From positions 2,914,001 to 2,978,000 of the forward strand of contig NZ_CP030117.1 in the NCBI RefSeq assembly GCF_001039275.2: a DNA stretch of 64,000 nucleotides. Reading direction: 5' to 3'. Below are positions 15,092 through 24,414 of this stretch, in pieces. The position numbers and the translations under genes are program-made. The notes under the pieces are model-generated. The model was not told where the DNA came from, did not search any database, and saw nothing but the letters and a program-made list of their open reading frames with translations. This DNA comes from Brevibacillus brevis. Lineage in GTDB: Bacteria > Bacillota > Bacilli > Brevibacillales > Brevibacillaceae. Position 1 is the stretch's first letter. The number at the start of each line of letters is the position of its first letter.

Positions 15092-16708
15092 GTGCAGATG
15101 AGAAGAAGAGTGAGATTACTCACAGTCAGCTTTTTGATGGCAACAGCCATGCTATCTGCCTGTACGAGCAATTCTGGTCAACCCCCGCCAACAAGCGGAC
15201 CAGCGCCTGGAAATGCTCAACAACAAGAAGTACCAGCAAAGGCAGTACGAAATGCGGAATTAACAGTGGCTCTTGAAGCGGAGGCCACCTCACTTGATCC
15301 TTGGAATTCCACGGATAGCAACACGCTGCATATTTTGTCCACGATGTTCGAAGGATTGCTTACGCTGGATGAAAATCGGGAGGTTGTCCCTATTCTTGCA
15401 ACCGATTACAAATTAAGCGCTGATGCAACCTCTTTGACTTTTCATTTACGCAAAGGAATCCTTTTTCATGACGGTTCACCCTTTGATGCAGAAGTAGTGA
15501 AAAAGAATCTGGATTACGTACGCAACAAGGAGAATGGCATGGCAAGAGCGAGCTTTTTTGGATTTATCAAGGAGGTTACTGTAGTAGACCCGTACACGAT
15601 CACTGTTGTGGCGAAAGAACCAAATTCTGCGATGGTTGCCTTTATGGCACATCCTTCTGCCACCTTTAAATCGCTGAAAGAATTGCAAAAAAAAATCGAT
15701 GATCCGAAATACAATTTGGACCGCAATCCAGTAGGGACAGGACCCTACCAATTCCGCGAATGGAAGAACGGGCAGTTTGTGAAGGTAGCTGCCTTTGATG
15801 GTTACTGGGATAAAGAGAAGCCGGCAAAGCTAGCAGCGATTCTGTTTAAGCCTGTGACGGAGGCGAGTACGCGGGTCAATATGCTCAAAGCCAGCGAAGT
15901 AGACATTGTGACAAGTTTGCCGACCCTGGATGCGCGGAGTATGGGAACAGATCCGAATCTCGATGTTTACTCCGGTCCATCGCTCAACATGATTTATGTC
16001 GGTATGAATACAAAGCTGGATAAGTACAAGGACAAGCGGGTGCGGCAGGCGATGAACTACGCGATCAACAAAGAACAATTGATCAGTCAGGTTGCTGACG
16101 GTTTTGGTACAGCTGCCGATTCACCGCTTTCGCCATTGGTAAAAGGCTACGCGAAACAGCAAGGCTATCCGTACAACGTTGACAAAGCGAAACAGCTTTT
16201 GACAGAGGCTGGTTATCCAGATGGTTTCGCAGCTACGTTGTGGACGCGCAATTCAACGGAATTCGTCGCGATTGCTGAAAATATCAAAATGCAGCTGCAA
16301 GCTGTAGGGATCAAAGTAGAGGTGCAAGCTTACGAGAGCGGCACGCTATTTGAAAGGCTGGATGCCGGAGAGGGAACGGATCTCTACATCGGGCGATGGG
16401 GTACGGGTACAGCGGAAGCGGATTGGGGAATGCGACCGAACTTTGCATCTGACCGAATTCCACCGAACTATAATAACTCTGGCTATTATCAGAACGAACA
16501 AGTCGATCAGCTGCTAAATGAAGCATTGAAAGCAACAGCCAACAGCATGGCACAGCAAAAATACACCGAAGCACAAAAAGTCATCATGGATGAAGCCCCA
16601 TGGATATTCCTGTACGTCCCGGATGTGGTGATCGCAAAACGGAAAAATGTCTTGGATGTTGGGGTTACTCTTGATACAGTTCGTCTCCAGGCTGCATACA
16701 AACAATAA
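15092..16708 (+). CDS. Peptide ABC transporter substrate-binding lipoprotein
   Basis: 538 residues from GTG 15092 (AAGGGGAGAG upstream); ATG 15098 is a possible alternative. Lipoprotein signal with lipobox LSAC, Cys24. A Pro/Gln-rich tether follows, then the family 5 solute-binding fold (LDPWNSTDSNTLHILSTMFEGL, YKLSADATSLTFHLRKGILFHDG, GTGPYQFREW). The protein is anchored outside the membrane and delivers oligo- or dipeptides, or related substrates, to the permeases encoded next. First gene of a six-gene operon behind a sigma-54 promoter, so uptake should be switched on by a signal sensed by the divergent activator. Ligand size cannot be judged from sequence. Confidence 0.9.
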   Translation: MQMRRRVRLLTVSFLMATAMLSACTSNSGQPPPTSGPAPGNAQQQEVPAKAVRNAELTVALEAEATSLDPWNSTDSNTLHILSTMFEGLLTLDENREVVPILATDYKLSADATSLTFHLRKGILFHDGSPFDAEVVKKNLDYVRNKENGMARASFFGFIKEVTVVDPYTITVVAKEPNSAMVAFMAHPSATFKSLKELQKKIDDPKYNLDRNPVGTGPYQFREWKNGQFVKVAAFDGYWDKEKPAKLAAILFKPVTEASTRVNMLKASEVDIVTSLPTLDARSMGTDPNLDVYSGPSLNMIYVGMNTKLDKYKDKRVRQAMNYAINKEQLISQVADGFGTAADSPLSPLVKGYAKQQGYPYNVDKAKQLLTEAGYPDGFAATLWTRNSTEFVAIAENIKMQLQAVGIKVEVQAYESGTLFERLDAGEGTDLYIGRWGTGTAEADWGMRPNFASDRIPPNYNNSGYYQNEQVDQLLNEALKATANSMAQQKYTEAQKVIMDEAPWIFLYVPDVVIAKRKNVLDVGVTLDTVRLQAAYKQ

Positions 16709-16737
16709 GTTAGTTTTCTAAAGAGAAGGTGTAGGAA

Positions 16738-17658
16738 ATGGCTAGATATATTTTTGGTCGCATATTGGGCATGATTCCCATTTTAGTGATCATCTCGATC
16801 CTTTCTTTTTTGTTCGTACATCTTACCCCTGGCGACCCGATCCGCATCATGTACGGTGCGGAAATGGATATGGCCACCTATGAGAAAGTAAAAGCGAATC
16901 TAGGCTTTCATGATCCACTCTATGTGCAGTACGGTCGTTATCTTCAGCAAATTTTGTCCGGCGATTTCGGTGTTTCCTATAAAACAAAGACCAATGTGTC
17001 TGACGAGATCGGTAAGCGGTTCTTATACACGCTTGGATTAACGTTTGCCGCCATGTTCTGGGCGCTGATTATAGGCCTGGTTGTCGGAATTTATTCAGCG
17101 GCTCGGCGCAAGTCGATTTGGGATCGCATCGGGATTATCTCAACCACGACGATCATTAGCATTCCGGAGTTTTGGTTCGGACTCATGCTCATGCAAATGT
17201 TTGCCGTGCAGTTGGGATGGTTCCCAACCAGTGGCAGCGGAACTTTTGCGCACCTTCTGCTTCCGTCGATAACACTAGGATTCGGAGTGTCTGCGATCAT
17301 TGCCCGCTTTACACGCTCCAGTGTCCTTGAAGTATTACAGGAAGATTTTGTACGCACAGCCAAGGCGAAAGGGCAGCGAGAGTCAGTCATCATTTGGACG
17401 CATGTATTGCGTAATGCGCTGATTCCTGTGATCACGATGACTGGGTTGCAATTTGGCTTTTTGCTCGGAGGAGCAGTCGTAGTTGAGCAAGTTTTTTCCT
17501 GGCCAGGGCTGGGATCGTATTTGATTGATTCCGTTCTCGCTCGCGATTATCCGGCCATGCAAGCGCTCATTCTGCTCTTTTCCGTCCAGTTTCTCATCGT
17601 CAATCTTCTTGTAGATATCAGCTACAGTCTTGTGAATCCGCAAATCCGTTATGAATAA
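16738..17658 (+). CDS. Peptide ABC transporter permease, OppB/DppB-type
   Basis: 306 residues, ATG 16738 with GAGAAGG upstream. It has the six-helix pattern of the family: an N-terminal helix (MIPILVIISILSFLFVHL) ending in TPGDPI, a long external loop, then the BPD_transp_1 core with the EAA loop RTAKAKGQRESVIIWTHVLRNAL. It pairs with the second permease to form the channel. Spacing to both neighbours is under 30 bp, so it is co-transcribed. Confidence 0.9.
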   Translation: MARYIFGRILGMIPILVIISILSFLFVHLTPGDPIRIMYGAEMDMATYEKVKANLGFHDPLYVQYGRYLQQILSGDFGVSYKTKTNVSDEIGKRFLYTLGLTFAAMFWALIIGLVVGIYSAARRKSIWDRIGIISTTTIISIPEFWFGLMLMQMFAVQLGWFPTSGSGTFAHLLLPSITLGFGVSAIIARFTRSSVLEVLQEDFVRTAKAKGQRESVIIWTHVLRNALIPVITMTGLQFGFLLGGAVVVEQVFSWPGLGSYLIDSVLARDYPAMQALILLFSVQFLIVNLLVDISYSLVNPQIRYE

Positions 17659-17675
17659 CAAAGAGGAGCAGACGA

Positions 17676-19220
17676 ATGAAAAGTCAGAATACTCACTCTC
17701 CCTTTCAGCTATTTTTGAAAAAGTTCAAGAAACAGACGATGGCGGTAGTAGCCTTTTGGATATTAATCGGCATCTTTCTGCTAGGGTTGGCAGGGCCATG
17801 GATCACACCCTATGATCCGAATCGGCCTGTGACAGAGCAGTATGAGGAAAAGGGAATCGACAAAACGAAAGAATTGACCGGATCGATTCAAATAAGCGGG
17901 ATCATGAGTGATGGTACAGAACTCCCTGTGTCTGAGCTTATGCTGCAAAGTACGAACCGACAGATTTCCACCGTCAGTGAATCGAATGGCTCGATCACCA
18001 TAACACCAGTCGGGCAAGGAAGCACAACGGTGCTGATGGCAAAAGGAGATGTCGCTTCGCAGATCAAGCTAGACGTTTCTGCAGAGGACTCCCCACCGAT
18101 TCTTACGCAGCTGCTGCTTCAAGGTCCGGCAGGCATGGTAAAGAAGGGGGACATCTTCCAGCTTGACCTAGAGGCCAGACTTTCAAATGATGTTAAGCTG
18201 ATCGGCTTTGAACAAATTCGTAGCAACCTGAAACAAGTAGTGGGGGCGAACAAGGCTGTCTCACAAGAAAACAACGGGTTCGTAACAGCCAAGAAAAAGC
18301 AATCGGAAGAGGACGGACAAATTCATTACCAGTCGACAGATGAAAAAGTAGTACGTGTAACGCCTGATGGGATGGTGACCGCGCTTGGTCAGGGTATCGG
18401 GCAAGTGAAAGTATCAATCGGGCCTGTATCTACCATTGTCCCGATAGCTGTTGAAACATCGATGCAAGAGCCTGTACTCGTCCAAATACAGCCTAGTCAG
18501 ACGCATATCGCACTTATGGACAATAGGAAACATCAACAGCCATCCCTACTGCACTGGTTCGGAACCGATCATCAAAATCGGGATATCTTCAGTCGTGTCT
18601 TGGCTGGGACTCGTGAAACACTGTTCATTGGTTTCGTATCTGTCGGGATCGGTGCTGTTATTGGGACGCTGCTTGGCCTATTAGCTGGATATTACGGAAG
18701 GTGGATTGACTCGATTATTACGCGTCTAACCGATATTTTGTTGGCGTTTCCGGGGATATTGCTCGCGATCGCAGTGATTGCCGTGCTAGGGGCTGGGATG
18801 GTGAACATTATTTTTGCAGTAGCAGTTTTTACGGTTCCCATCTTCATCCGCATCGTCAGAGGGAGTGCTTTAGCGTTAAAGCAAATGACGTATGTGGAAG
18901 CGGCTAAATCAATCGGTGTGCAGGATTTTGTGATTATCATACGGCATATTTTGCCTGGTATGCTTCCTGTGGTCATGGTTTATTTGACGATGAGAATTGG
19001 TACAGCGATTCTGCTTGGAGCTGCTCTTAGCTTTCTCGGTCTAGGTGGTGACATAACAGCTCCGGAATGGGGGGCGATGTTGAGCGCAGCCAAAGACAAC
19101 AGCCGGAATTTTTTCTACCCAACATTTTTTCCTGGGATCGCCATTGTACTGACTGTAGTCTGCTTCAATTTGTTTGGCGACGGTCTGCGAGATACGCTCG
19201 ATCCCAAGCTAAAGGAGTAG
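17676..19220 (+). CDS. Peptide ABC transporter permease, OppC/DppC-type with extracellular Ig-like insertion
   Basis: 514 residues against about 300 for the family. Residues 1-48 hold the first helix and the conserved exit AGPWITPYDPN. The family normally reaches HWFGTD-x-x-x-RDIFSRVL within 20-40 residues; here that motif lies near residue 290. The roughly 220-240 residues between, on the outer face, look like two BIG2-type Ig-like domains: ITITPVGQGSTTVLMAKG in the first, and YQSTDEKVVRVTPDGMVTAL followed by GQGIGQVKVSIG in the second. The core after the insertion is complete, with EAA loop EAAKSIGVQDFVIIIRHILPG. No frameshift is seen, so the insertion is part of one protein. It may help hold the binding protein or contact the cell wall (inference). 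Confidence 0.88.
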   Translation: MKSQNTHSPFQLFLKKFKKQTMAVVAFWILIGIFLLGLAGPWITPYDPNRPVTEQYEEKGIDKTKELTGSIQISGIMSDGTELPVSELMLQSTNRQISTVSESNGSITITPVGQGSTTVLMAKGDVASQIKLDVSAEDSPPILTQLLLQGPAGMVKKGDIFQLDLEARLSNDVKLIGFEQIRSNLKQVVGANKAVSQENNGFVTAKKKQSEEDGQIHYQSTDEKVVRVTPDGMVTALGQGIGQVKVSIGPVSTIVPIAVETSMQEPVLVQIQPSQTHIALMDNRKHQQPSLLHWFGTDHQNRDIFSRVLAGTRETLFIGFVSVGIGAVIGTLLGLLAGYYGRWIDSIITRLTDILLAFPGILLAIAVIAVLGAGMVNIIFAVAVFTVPIFIRIVRGSALALKQMTYVEAAKSIGVQDFVIIIRHILPGMLPVVMVYLTMRIGTAILLGAALSFLGLGGDITAPEWGAMLSAAKDNSRNFFYPTFFPGIAIVLTVVCFNLFGDGLRDTLDPKLKE

Positions 19221-19230
19221 AAGTGAACGA

Positions 19231-20196
19231 ATGAATACGCCTATTTTAGAGGTCAACCAGTTACAGGTTTCTTTTAAGAAAGAAAAGGAAGAGATAACTG
19301 TCGTCAACGGTATTTCTTTTATTGTTCATGCGGGTGAAACCTTGGGGATCGTCGGAGAATCCGGTTGCGGCAAAAGCATTACCTCACTATCGATCATGCG
19401 CCTGATCAACCCACCCGGCCGCATTACGAATGGACAAATTGTTTATAACAACAGGGATTTGACCCAACTCTCCGAGGAAGAAATGCGTGTGGTCCGAGGA
19501 ACCGAGATCTCGATGATTTTCCAGGAGCCGATGACCTCCTTAAACCCTGTTTTTACGATCGGCCGACAAATCGATGAGATTATTCTACTTCATACGTGCG
19601 CATCCAAACAGGAAGCAAAAGAACAATCCATTGAGATGCTAAAGCGCGTCGGTATATCCCGTGCTGAGCAAATCTACCGAAGCTATCCGTTCGAATTGTC
19701 GGGTGGAATGCGGCAACGGGTAATGATTGCGATTGGGATGGCATGCCAGCCAAAGCTGTTGATTGCGGATGAACCAACAACGGCGCTGGATGTAACGATT
19801 CAATTGCAAATCTTAGACCTGATGAAAAAATTGCAAGAAAAAGAAAATACAGCCATCATGCTAATCACTCATGACCTGGGGGTGGTCGCTGAGATGTGTG
19901 ATCGCGTTCTGGTGATGTATGCAGGAGAAGTCGTGGAAGAAGCTGACGTCGATGATTTATTCCATAATCCTAAGCATCCTTATACCATTGGTCTACTGCA
20001 ATCCATGCCCTCTTCAGTAGAAAAGAGAAGCCGCCTATATACGATCAAAGGGCAAGTCCCGCCAGCAGGGTCGATCACCAAGGGTTGTCGCTTTGCAGAA
20101 CGGTGCGATCGTGTTATTGACCGTTGCTGGGGGGAAGACCCCGCGATCGTTTCGGTCGGCAATAATCATACGTGCCGCTGCTGGTTACATGCCTAG
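19231..20196 (+). CDS. Peptide ABC transporter ATPase, OppD-type
   Basis: 321 residues, ATG 19231. Walker [10 protein letters not shown]-loop [12 protein letters not shown], signature LSGGMRQR, Walker [13 protein letters not shown], switch His in LITHDLGVV. The C-terminal oligopeptide extension carries cysteines ([19 protein letters not shown]) typical of the FeS-binding tail of OppD/DppD ATPases. It follows the permease with a 10-bp gap. Confidence 0.92.
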   Translation: MNTPILEVNQLQVSFKKEKEEITVVNGISFIVHAGETLGIVGESGCGKSITSLSIMRLINPPGRITNGQIVYNNRDLTQLSEEEMRVVRGTEISMIFQEPMTSLNPVFTIGRQIDEIILLHTCASKQEAKEQSIEMLKRVGISRAEQIYRSYPFELSGGMRQRVMIAIGMACQPKLLIADEPTTALDVTIQLQILDLMKKLQEKENTAIMLITHDLGVVAEMCDRVLVMYAGEVVEEADVDDLFHNPKHPYTIGLLQSMPSSVEKRSRLYTIKGQVPPAGSITKGCRFAERCDRVIDRCWGEDPAIVSVGNNHTCRCWLHA

Positions 20197-20215
20197 GAGA
20201 ACGGGAGGTGTTGGG

Positions 20216-21181
20216 ATGGACCCATTAGTAGAAGTACAACAGTTACAGGTGTTTTATCCAGGGAAGAGCAAGCTGCTGCAAAAAACGAAGAGTGTAGTGA
20301 AGGCCGTCGATCATGTTTCGTTTACCATCAATCAAGGAGAGACGCTCGGGCTGGTAGGAGAATCCGGATGTGGAAAATCGACGATGGGCAGGGCGATTTT
20401 GCACCTGATAAAACCAACTTCAGGAGATATCAGCTTTGCAGGCAGGAGTCTGTCCTCCTTATCAGCAAGTGAAATGAGGCAACAGCGCAAGCATTTTCAA
20501 ATGGTGTTCCAAGATCCATTCTCGTCGCTTAACCCACGATTGACGGTAAAGGAAATTCTAGATGAGCCGCTAAAAGCCCATAGATTGGGTGATGAACATC
20601 AGCGTTTGGAAAAAATACATCATATGATGGAGGTTTGCGGGTTAAATCGCATGTATGCTGAGCGGTATGCTCATGAATTTTCGGGTGGGCAGCGGCAACG
20701 AATTGGCATTGCTCGTGCACTGATTCTTCAACCACAGCTAGTAGTGGCTGATGAACCCGTCTCTGCACTAGATGTATCGATCCAGTCGCAAATCTTAAAT
20801 CTTATGCAGGATTTACAAGAAGAATTTCAACTGACTTACTTGTTCATTTCCCATGATCTCGGGGTGGTTCGACATATCTGCAATCGTGTCGGAGTCATGT
20901 ATTTAGGAAGAATGGCGGAGCTTGCGAAAACGGAACAATTGTACGCCAATCCATTACACCCCTATACCAAGACGTTGTTATCCGCCATCCCGGTGGCAGA
21001 TCCCCGATTGAGAAAGGAACGAATTATTTTGCAAGGGGACGTGCCTTCGCCAGCCAACCCTCCACAGGGCTGTGCTTTTGCCAGTAGATGTCCGAGTGTG
21101 ATGGAGATTTGTAAAGAAATCAGACCAGATATGCGGCAAGTGACCGATGCGCATAGTGTGGCTTGTCATCTCTATGTCTGA
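20216..21181 (+). CDS. Peptide ABC transporter ATPase, OppF-type
   Basis: 321 residues from ATG 20216, preceded by GGGAGGTG. The open frame reaches 123 bp further up but overlaps the previous gene and has no site there. Walker [11 protein letters not shown]-loop MVFQDPFSSLNPR, signature FSGGQRQR, Walker B VVADEPVSALD, His switch FISHDLGVV, and the C-terminal cysteine segment GCAFASRCPSVMEIC. It works as a heterodimer with the previous ATPase. Confidence 0.92.
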   Translation: MDPLVEVQQLQVFYPGKSKLLQKTKSVVKAVDHVSFTINQGETLGLVGESGCGKSTMGRAILHLIKPTSGDISFAGRSLSSLSASEMRQQRKHFQMVFQDPFSSLNPRLTVKEILDEPLKAHRLGDEHQRLEKIHHMMEVCGLNRMYAERYAHEFSGGQRQRIGIARALILQPQLVVADEPVSALDVSIQSQILNLMQDLQEEFQLTYLFISHDLGVVRHICNRVGVMYLGRMAELAKTEQLYANPLHPYTKTLLSAIPVADPRLRKERIILQGDVPSPANPPQGCAFASRCPSVMEICKEIRPDMRQVTDAHSVACHLYV

Positions 21182-21217
21182 TCCAAAAGGAAACAATCGA
21201 TAGGAGAGAATATAACA

Positions 21218-22573
21218 ATGAGCTTGGCTACAGTTCAGCGTCTGATAGAGGAGCGAAAAGAACAATATTTACAGCAACTGTTTGCCTTGTTGAAACAGAA
21301 AAGCATAAGTACAACCAATGTAGGCGTACGAGAATGTGCGGAGCTGTTGAATGAGATGATGCAGGCATGTGGGATACAGAGTCGCCTAATGGAAACAGCG
21401 GGACATCCAGTTGTATATGGAGAATGGATAAAGGCTGAGAATGCATTCACAGTATTGATCTATGGTCACTATGATGTCCAGCCTCCTGAGCCGCTCGAGG
21501 AATGGCTGTCGCCACCCTTTGAACCGAACATACGAGACGGAAGGATTTATTGTCGAGGAGTAGGAGACAACAAAGGTCAGTTAATGGCTCAGGTACTGGC
21601 GATTCAAACGTATTTGGACAGCTTTGGTGAGTTGCCAGTCAATGTGAAGCTGGTATTTGAAGGGGAGGAGGAAAACAGTAGTCCTCATCTCGCGACTTTC
21701 GTTGAAGAGAATAAAGAGCTATTGGCATGTGACCTTGTTTACACATCAGATGGGCCCATGCATGGAAGTGGTATCCCTTCTGTTGAGTTAGGTGTCAGGG
21801 GTATTCTTGGTGTCGAACTGGTAGCACACGGAGCAAAATGGGATCATCATTCGGGAAATATGGGAAATATCGCACCCAATCCGGCATGGATTCTTATTGA
21901 CTTGTTAAAAACGATGCGTGATGAGCAAGGGAGGGTGCTAATCGAAGGATTTTACGATAATATCCGCCAACCGACTGCCTATGAGCTGGATTTGCTTCGC
22001 AAGCTTCCTTTTGAACGTGAGGTGTTAATCGAGCAGATCGGATATCCAGATATCGAAGCGGACGCCGAAACCTTTTATCGCTTGGTATCCTTGGAACCGA
22101 CTTTCAATATTTGCGGTTTTCACAGTGGGTACGGGGGAGACGGCTCCAAGACGATTATTCCTGCCACTGCGCGTGTGAAAATGGATATACGGCTAGTCAT
22201 CGATCAAGACCCAGACGATATTTTTCAAAAGCTTTGCGAACATGTGAAAAAACACAATCCTTCCATAGAGGTCTTGCATCAAGGAGAAATGAAACCTTCA
22301 CGTACTTCTGCTGAACTGGAGATCGTGAAAGTGGTTACACAGGCAGTCAGAGACGCGTACAGAGTAGATCCTCTTCTTGTACCTGGAGTCGGCGGGAGCC
22401 TCCCCGATTATGTCTGGACTCAGATTCTCGGAGTCCCATCCGTGATGGTCCCGTATGCGAACGCAGATGAGGCGAATCATGCGCCGAATGAAAATATGGT
22501 AGTGGACCTTTTTTATCAGGGCATTTCATGTACATGCCATGTGATTCATCGATTAGGGGAGCTTTCAAAGTAA
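21218..22573 (+). CDS. M20-family metallopeptidase (dipeptidase/acylase)
   Basis: 451 residues, ATG 21218 after AGGAGAG. Zinc-site landmarks of the M20 family are in order: IYGHYDVQPP (first His/Asp), GRIYCRGVGDNKGQ (bridging Asp), FEGEEENSSP (catalytic Glu pair), TSDGP (Asp ligand) and a late His in ADEANHAPNE. No signal peptide, so it acts in the cytoplasm. As last gene of the transporter operon it probably hydrolyses the imported peptide or an N-acyl amino acid. A terminator follows. Confidence 0.9.
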   Translation: MSLATVQRLIEERKEQYLQQLFALLKQKSISTTNVGVRECAELLNEMMQACGIQSRLMETAGHPVVYGEWIKAENAFTVLIYGHYDVQPPEPLEEWLSPPFEPNIRDGRIYCRGVGDNKGQLMAQVLAIQTYLDSFGELPVNVKLVFEGEEENSSPHLATFVEENKELLACDLVYTSDGPMHGSGIPSVELGVRGILGVELVAHGAKWDHHSGNMGNIAPNPAWILIDLLKTMRDEQGRVLIEGFYDNIRQPTAYELDLLRKLPFEREVLIEQIGYPDIEADAETFYRLVSLEPTFNICGFHSGYGGDGSKTIIPATARVKMDIRLVIDQDPDDIFQKLCEHVKKHNPSIEVLHQGEMKPSRTSAELEIVKVVTQAVRDAYRVDPLLVPGVGGSLPDYVWTQILGVPSVMVPYANADEANHAPNENMVVDLFYQGISCTCHVIHRLGELSK

Positions 22574-22658
22574 GAATCAATAAGTGGTAATTTGCTATTC
22601 ATATCCATATGTAATATAATGCTTGGGTTAATAGCACTCCACGTATCAGTAACGGCAC

Positions 22659-22697
22659 GGGCGTGTTCGCGATTATTCGCGATCGCCCTTATTTCTA
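22659..22697 (+). terminator. Intrinsic terminator of the peptide-transport operon
   Basis: GGGCG (22659-22663) and TCGCGA (22667-22672) pair with TCGCGA (22677-22682) and CGCCC (22684-22688) around a TTAT loop, followed by TTATTTCT. Confidence 0.7.
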
Positions 22698-22747
22698 TTA
22701 CACGAGTAAAATAGTGGAGAGAGAATATGGAAAAGGTGGTCTTCAAC

Positions 22748-23323
22748 ATGAAAAAGTCTGCATTGATCCCCGCTGCACTTCTGCTCGCAGTCCTGACTGC
22801 TTGCGGCAACACGCAGCCTACGGAGCAACCAGTAAATCAAAATCAAGCAGCAACAGGCACCCAACAGCCAGCAGGTGACGCAACTACGCAAAAACCTGAA
22901 GAAGCGAAAAAAGAAGAGCAACAGGTGATCGCTGCTCCACAGGAAATCGTAGTGTACAAGCAAGGGGAAAAAACATCGCTGAAGCCGGAAGATGATAAGT
23001 TCAAGGAAATTCTTGCGCTCATGAACAAACGCTTTGAAACGCCAGCGAACCAAATGCGTTTTGACGAGAGTACCCAAGCGGTGGAGAAGGACAAGAAAGA
23101 GGCTTTGGCGGTTGAATTCAACTACGCTGAAGTAACGACAAATACTTTGCCAGCGACTGTTAGTACAGATAACAAAGCAGAAGTAAAGGCGAAGACACTG
23201 TTCTTCGTATTGAGCGGAGAAAACAAAGACCATATGTTTGATTCAGAAGATGGCAAAGCTTATGGAACTGCACCGCTGCAATTGACCGAATCCACTGAAC
23301 TGACCGAGCTGTTGAATAAGTAA
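22748..23323 (+). CDS. Small lipoprotein of unknown function
   Basis: 191 residues from ATG 22748, chosen because AAAGGTGG sits eight bases upstream; an in-frame ATG at 22727 would give a poor signal sequence. Lipobox LTAC with Cys19, then a Gln/Thr/Pro-rich, low-complexity tether and a Lys/Glu-rich stretch to about residue 65. The remaining 125 residues (TSLKPEDDKFKEILALMNKR, VEFNYAEV, KTLFFVLSGENKDHMF) resemble short Bacillus lipoproteins, but no family can be named. Single-gene unit. Confidence 0.8.
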   Translation: MKKSALIPAALLLAVLTACGNTQPTEQPVNQNQAATGTQQPAGDATTQKPEEAKKEEQQVIAAPQEIVVYKQGEKTSLKPEDDKFKEILALMNKRFETPANQMRFDESTQAVEKDKKEALAVEFNYAEVTTNTLPATVSTDNKAEVKAKTLFFVLSGENKDHMFDSEDGKAYGTAPLQLTESTELTELLNK

Positions 23324-23334
23324 TCGAACGACGC

Positions 23335-23363
23335 AGACTGTCGAGCAATCGGCAGTCTTTTTG
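23335..23363 (+). terminator. Intrinsic terminator after the lipoprotein gene
   Basis: AGACTG-TCGA-gcaa-TCGG-CAGTCT followed by TTTTT, a 10-bp stem with a four-base loop. Confidence 0.85.
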
Positions 23364-23390
23364 CTATTTAAAATGCCTGATCAAAGAAAA

Positions 23391-23423
23391 CCCTCTTGAT
23401 CTTGGGGCAACCGATCAAGAGGG
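23391..23423 (-). terminator. Intrinsic terminator of the SRPBCC/ArsR operon
   Basis: CCCTCTTGATC (23391-23401) pairs with GATCAAGAGGG (23413-23423); on the minus strand it is followed by TTTTCTTT. Confidence 0.85.
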
Positions 23424-23440
23424 AAGAGCAAGATAAATGA

Positions 23441-23809
23441 TTACCTTTTTTGATCTGGTTCCGATTGCACAACAGTTAACGCCGTGTCGCCATCGGTCTC
23501 TACCAGGTGCTTTAGCATAGACAGCTTATTGTTCCAAAACTGCTCGTAAAAGGAAAGCCACTGCTTTACTTCTGTCAGGGGACCGGGATGCAGCCGATAA
23601 ATTTTCTCACGACCTACTTTATGTCCCGTGACCAGATCAGCGTCGGCAAGTATATGAAGATGTTTGACCACAGCAGTTCGGCTTATGGGGAAATGAGAGG
23701 TAATCGCTGAGATCGGTAATTCTTTTTCAGCTAGCAAGCGAAGTACTTCTCGACGAGTAGGGTCAGCAATCGCTTGAAATACATCAACCTTTTCTGCTGA
23801 GGCAGACAT
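23441..23809 (-). CDS. ArsR-family winged-helix repressor
   Basis: 122 residues, ATG 23809, immediately after the stop of the SRPBCC gene. Typical ArsR N-terminus DVFQAIADPTRREVLRLLAEKELPI, recognition helix ISRTAVVKHLHIL, wing DLVTGHKVGREKIYRLHP. No cysteine pair for metal sensing is present, which places it with the SdpR/AHSA1-associated group. In this group the regulator is normally paired with an SRPBCC protein, as here, and represses its own operon. The two 21-bp direct repeats upstream of the operon are the likely operators. Confidence 0.88.
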   Translation of the reverse strand: MSASAEKVDVFQAIADPTRREVLRLLAEKELPISAITSHFPISRTAVVKHLHILADADLVTGHKVGREKIYRLHPGPLTEVKQWLSFYEQFWNNKLSMLKHLVETDGDTALTVVQSEPDQKR

Positions 23810-24244
23810 TTAGCCTTCCACAACCTTTTTCAGGCGCTCGTGAACAATTCCAACCCAACCTTGATTCATCTTCTCGCGAATCATTGAGCTCTTCGCGTTT
23901 GCTTTTCCGATGATCTCATCTGCCGCTTTCCATCCACCATGAATGAGGGTAAACTCCGTCTTCTCTCCCAGGTCTTTTAAAAGAAAAGAGACGACCCAAC
24001 CTTCTGTATCCCAAGCAAAAGAAAGGCGATGTGGTGCTTCTACTTCCAACACTTTGCATGGTGACGGCCCAAAAGGGGATTGGATATGAAACTCATGACC
24101 AACTACAGGCTGAAAATCATTCGGCATAAACCAAGCTGAAATGGCTTCCGCAGTGGATACTTTCTCCCATACCTTTTGAATAGGGGCGTCGAAAACAATG
24201 GTTTGTTTAATATCTTCTACGGCTTGCTGGTTGTTCTGTTCCAC
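23810..24244 (-). CDS. SRPBCC/AHSA1-domain protein
   Basis: 144 residues from GTG 24244, preceded by GGAGAG at good spacing; starting at the longer in-frame GTG (24280) would place the start inside the operator repeats. The fold signature is [20 protein letters not shown]...ISAWFMP, then GHEFHIQS and [17 protein letters not shown], ending in a long helix ([15 protein letters not shown]). The family has a hydrophobic ligand pocket; ligands are mostly unknown. First gene of a two-gene operon with the ArsR repressor, with zero spacing. Confidence 0.85.
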   Translation of the reverse strand: MEQNNQQAVEDIKQTIVFDAPIQKVWEKVSTAEAISAWFMPNDFQPVVGHEFHIQSPFGPSPCKVLEVEAPHRLSFAWDTEGWVVSFLLKDLGEKTEFTLIHGGWKAADEIIGKANAKSSMIREKMNQGWVGIVHERLKKVVEG

Positions 24245-24271
24245 GATGAATCTCTCCGTTTCGTAGTGAAA

Positions 24272-24323
24272 ATATAACACCTTTTGGTTTTACTTTATGA
24301 TGATATAACACCTTTTGGTTTTA
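24272..24323. promoter_or_regulatory. Two identical 21-bp direct repeats, likely ArsR operators
   Basis: Copies at 24272-24292 and 24303-24323 are identical and begin 31 bp apart, about three helical turns, so two dimers would bind the same face. The core ACC-TTTT-GGT is an inverted repeat. A candidate minus-strand promoter (TTTACA, about 16 bp, TATATC) overlaps the distal copy. Confidence 0.7.
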
Positions 24324-24360
24324 TGTAAATGGTATTTTTCCCCCAAGGATATAAGACTAT

Positions 24361-24397
24361 ACAAAAAAGGAGATCAGATTAACTGAAGCTCCTTTGT
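24361..24397 (-). terminator. Intrinsic terminator of the LysR gene
   Basis: On the minus strand AAAGGAG pairs with CTCCTTT, with an inner TCAG/CTGA pairing, followed by TTTTT. Confidence 0.75.
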
Positions 24398-24414
24398 AAC
24401 ATTCATGGATCGAC

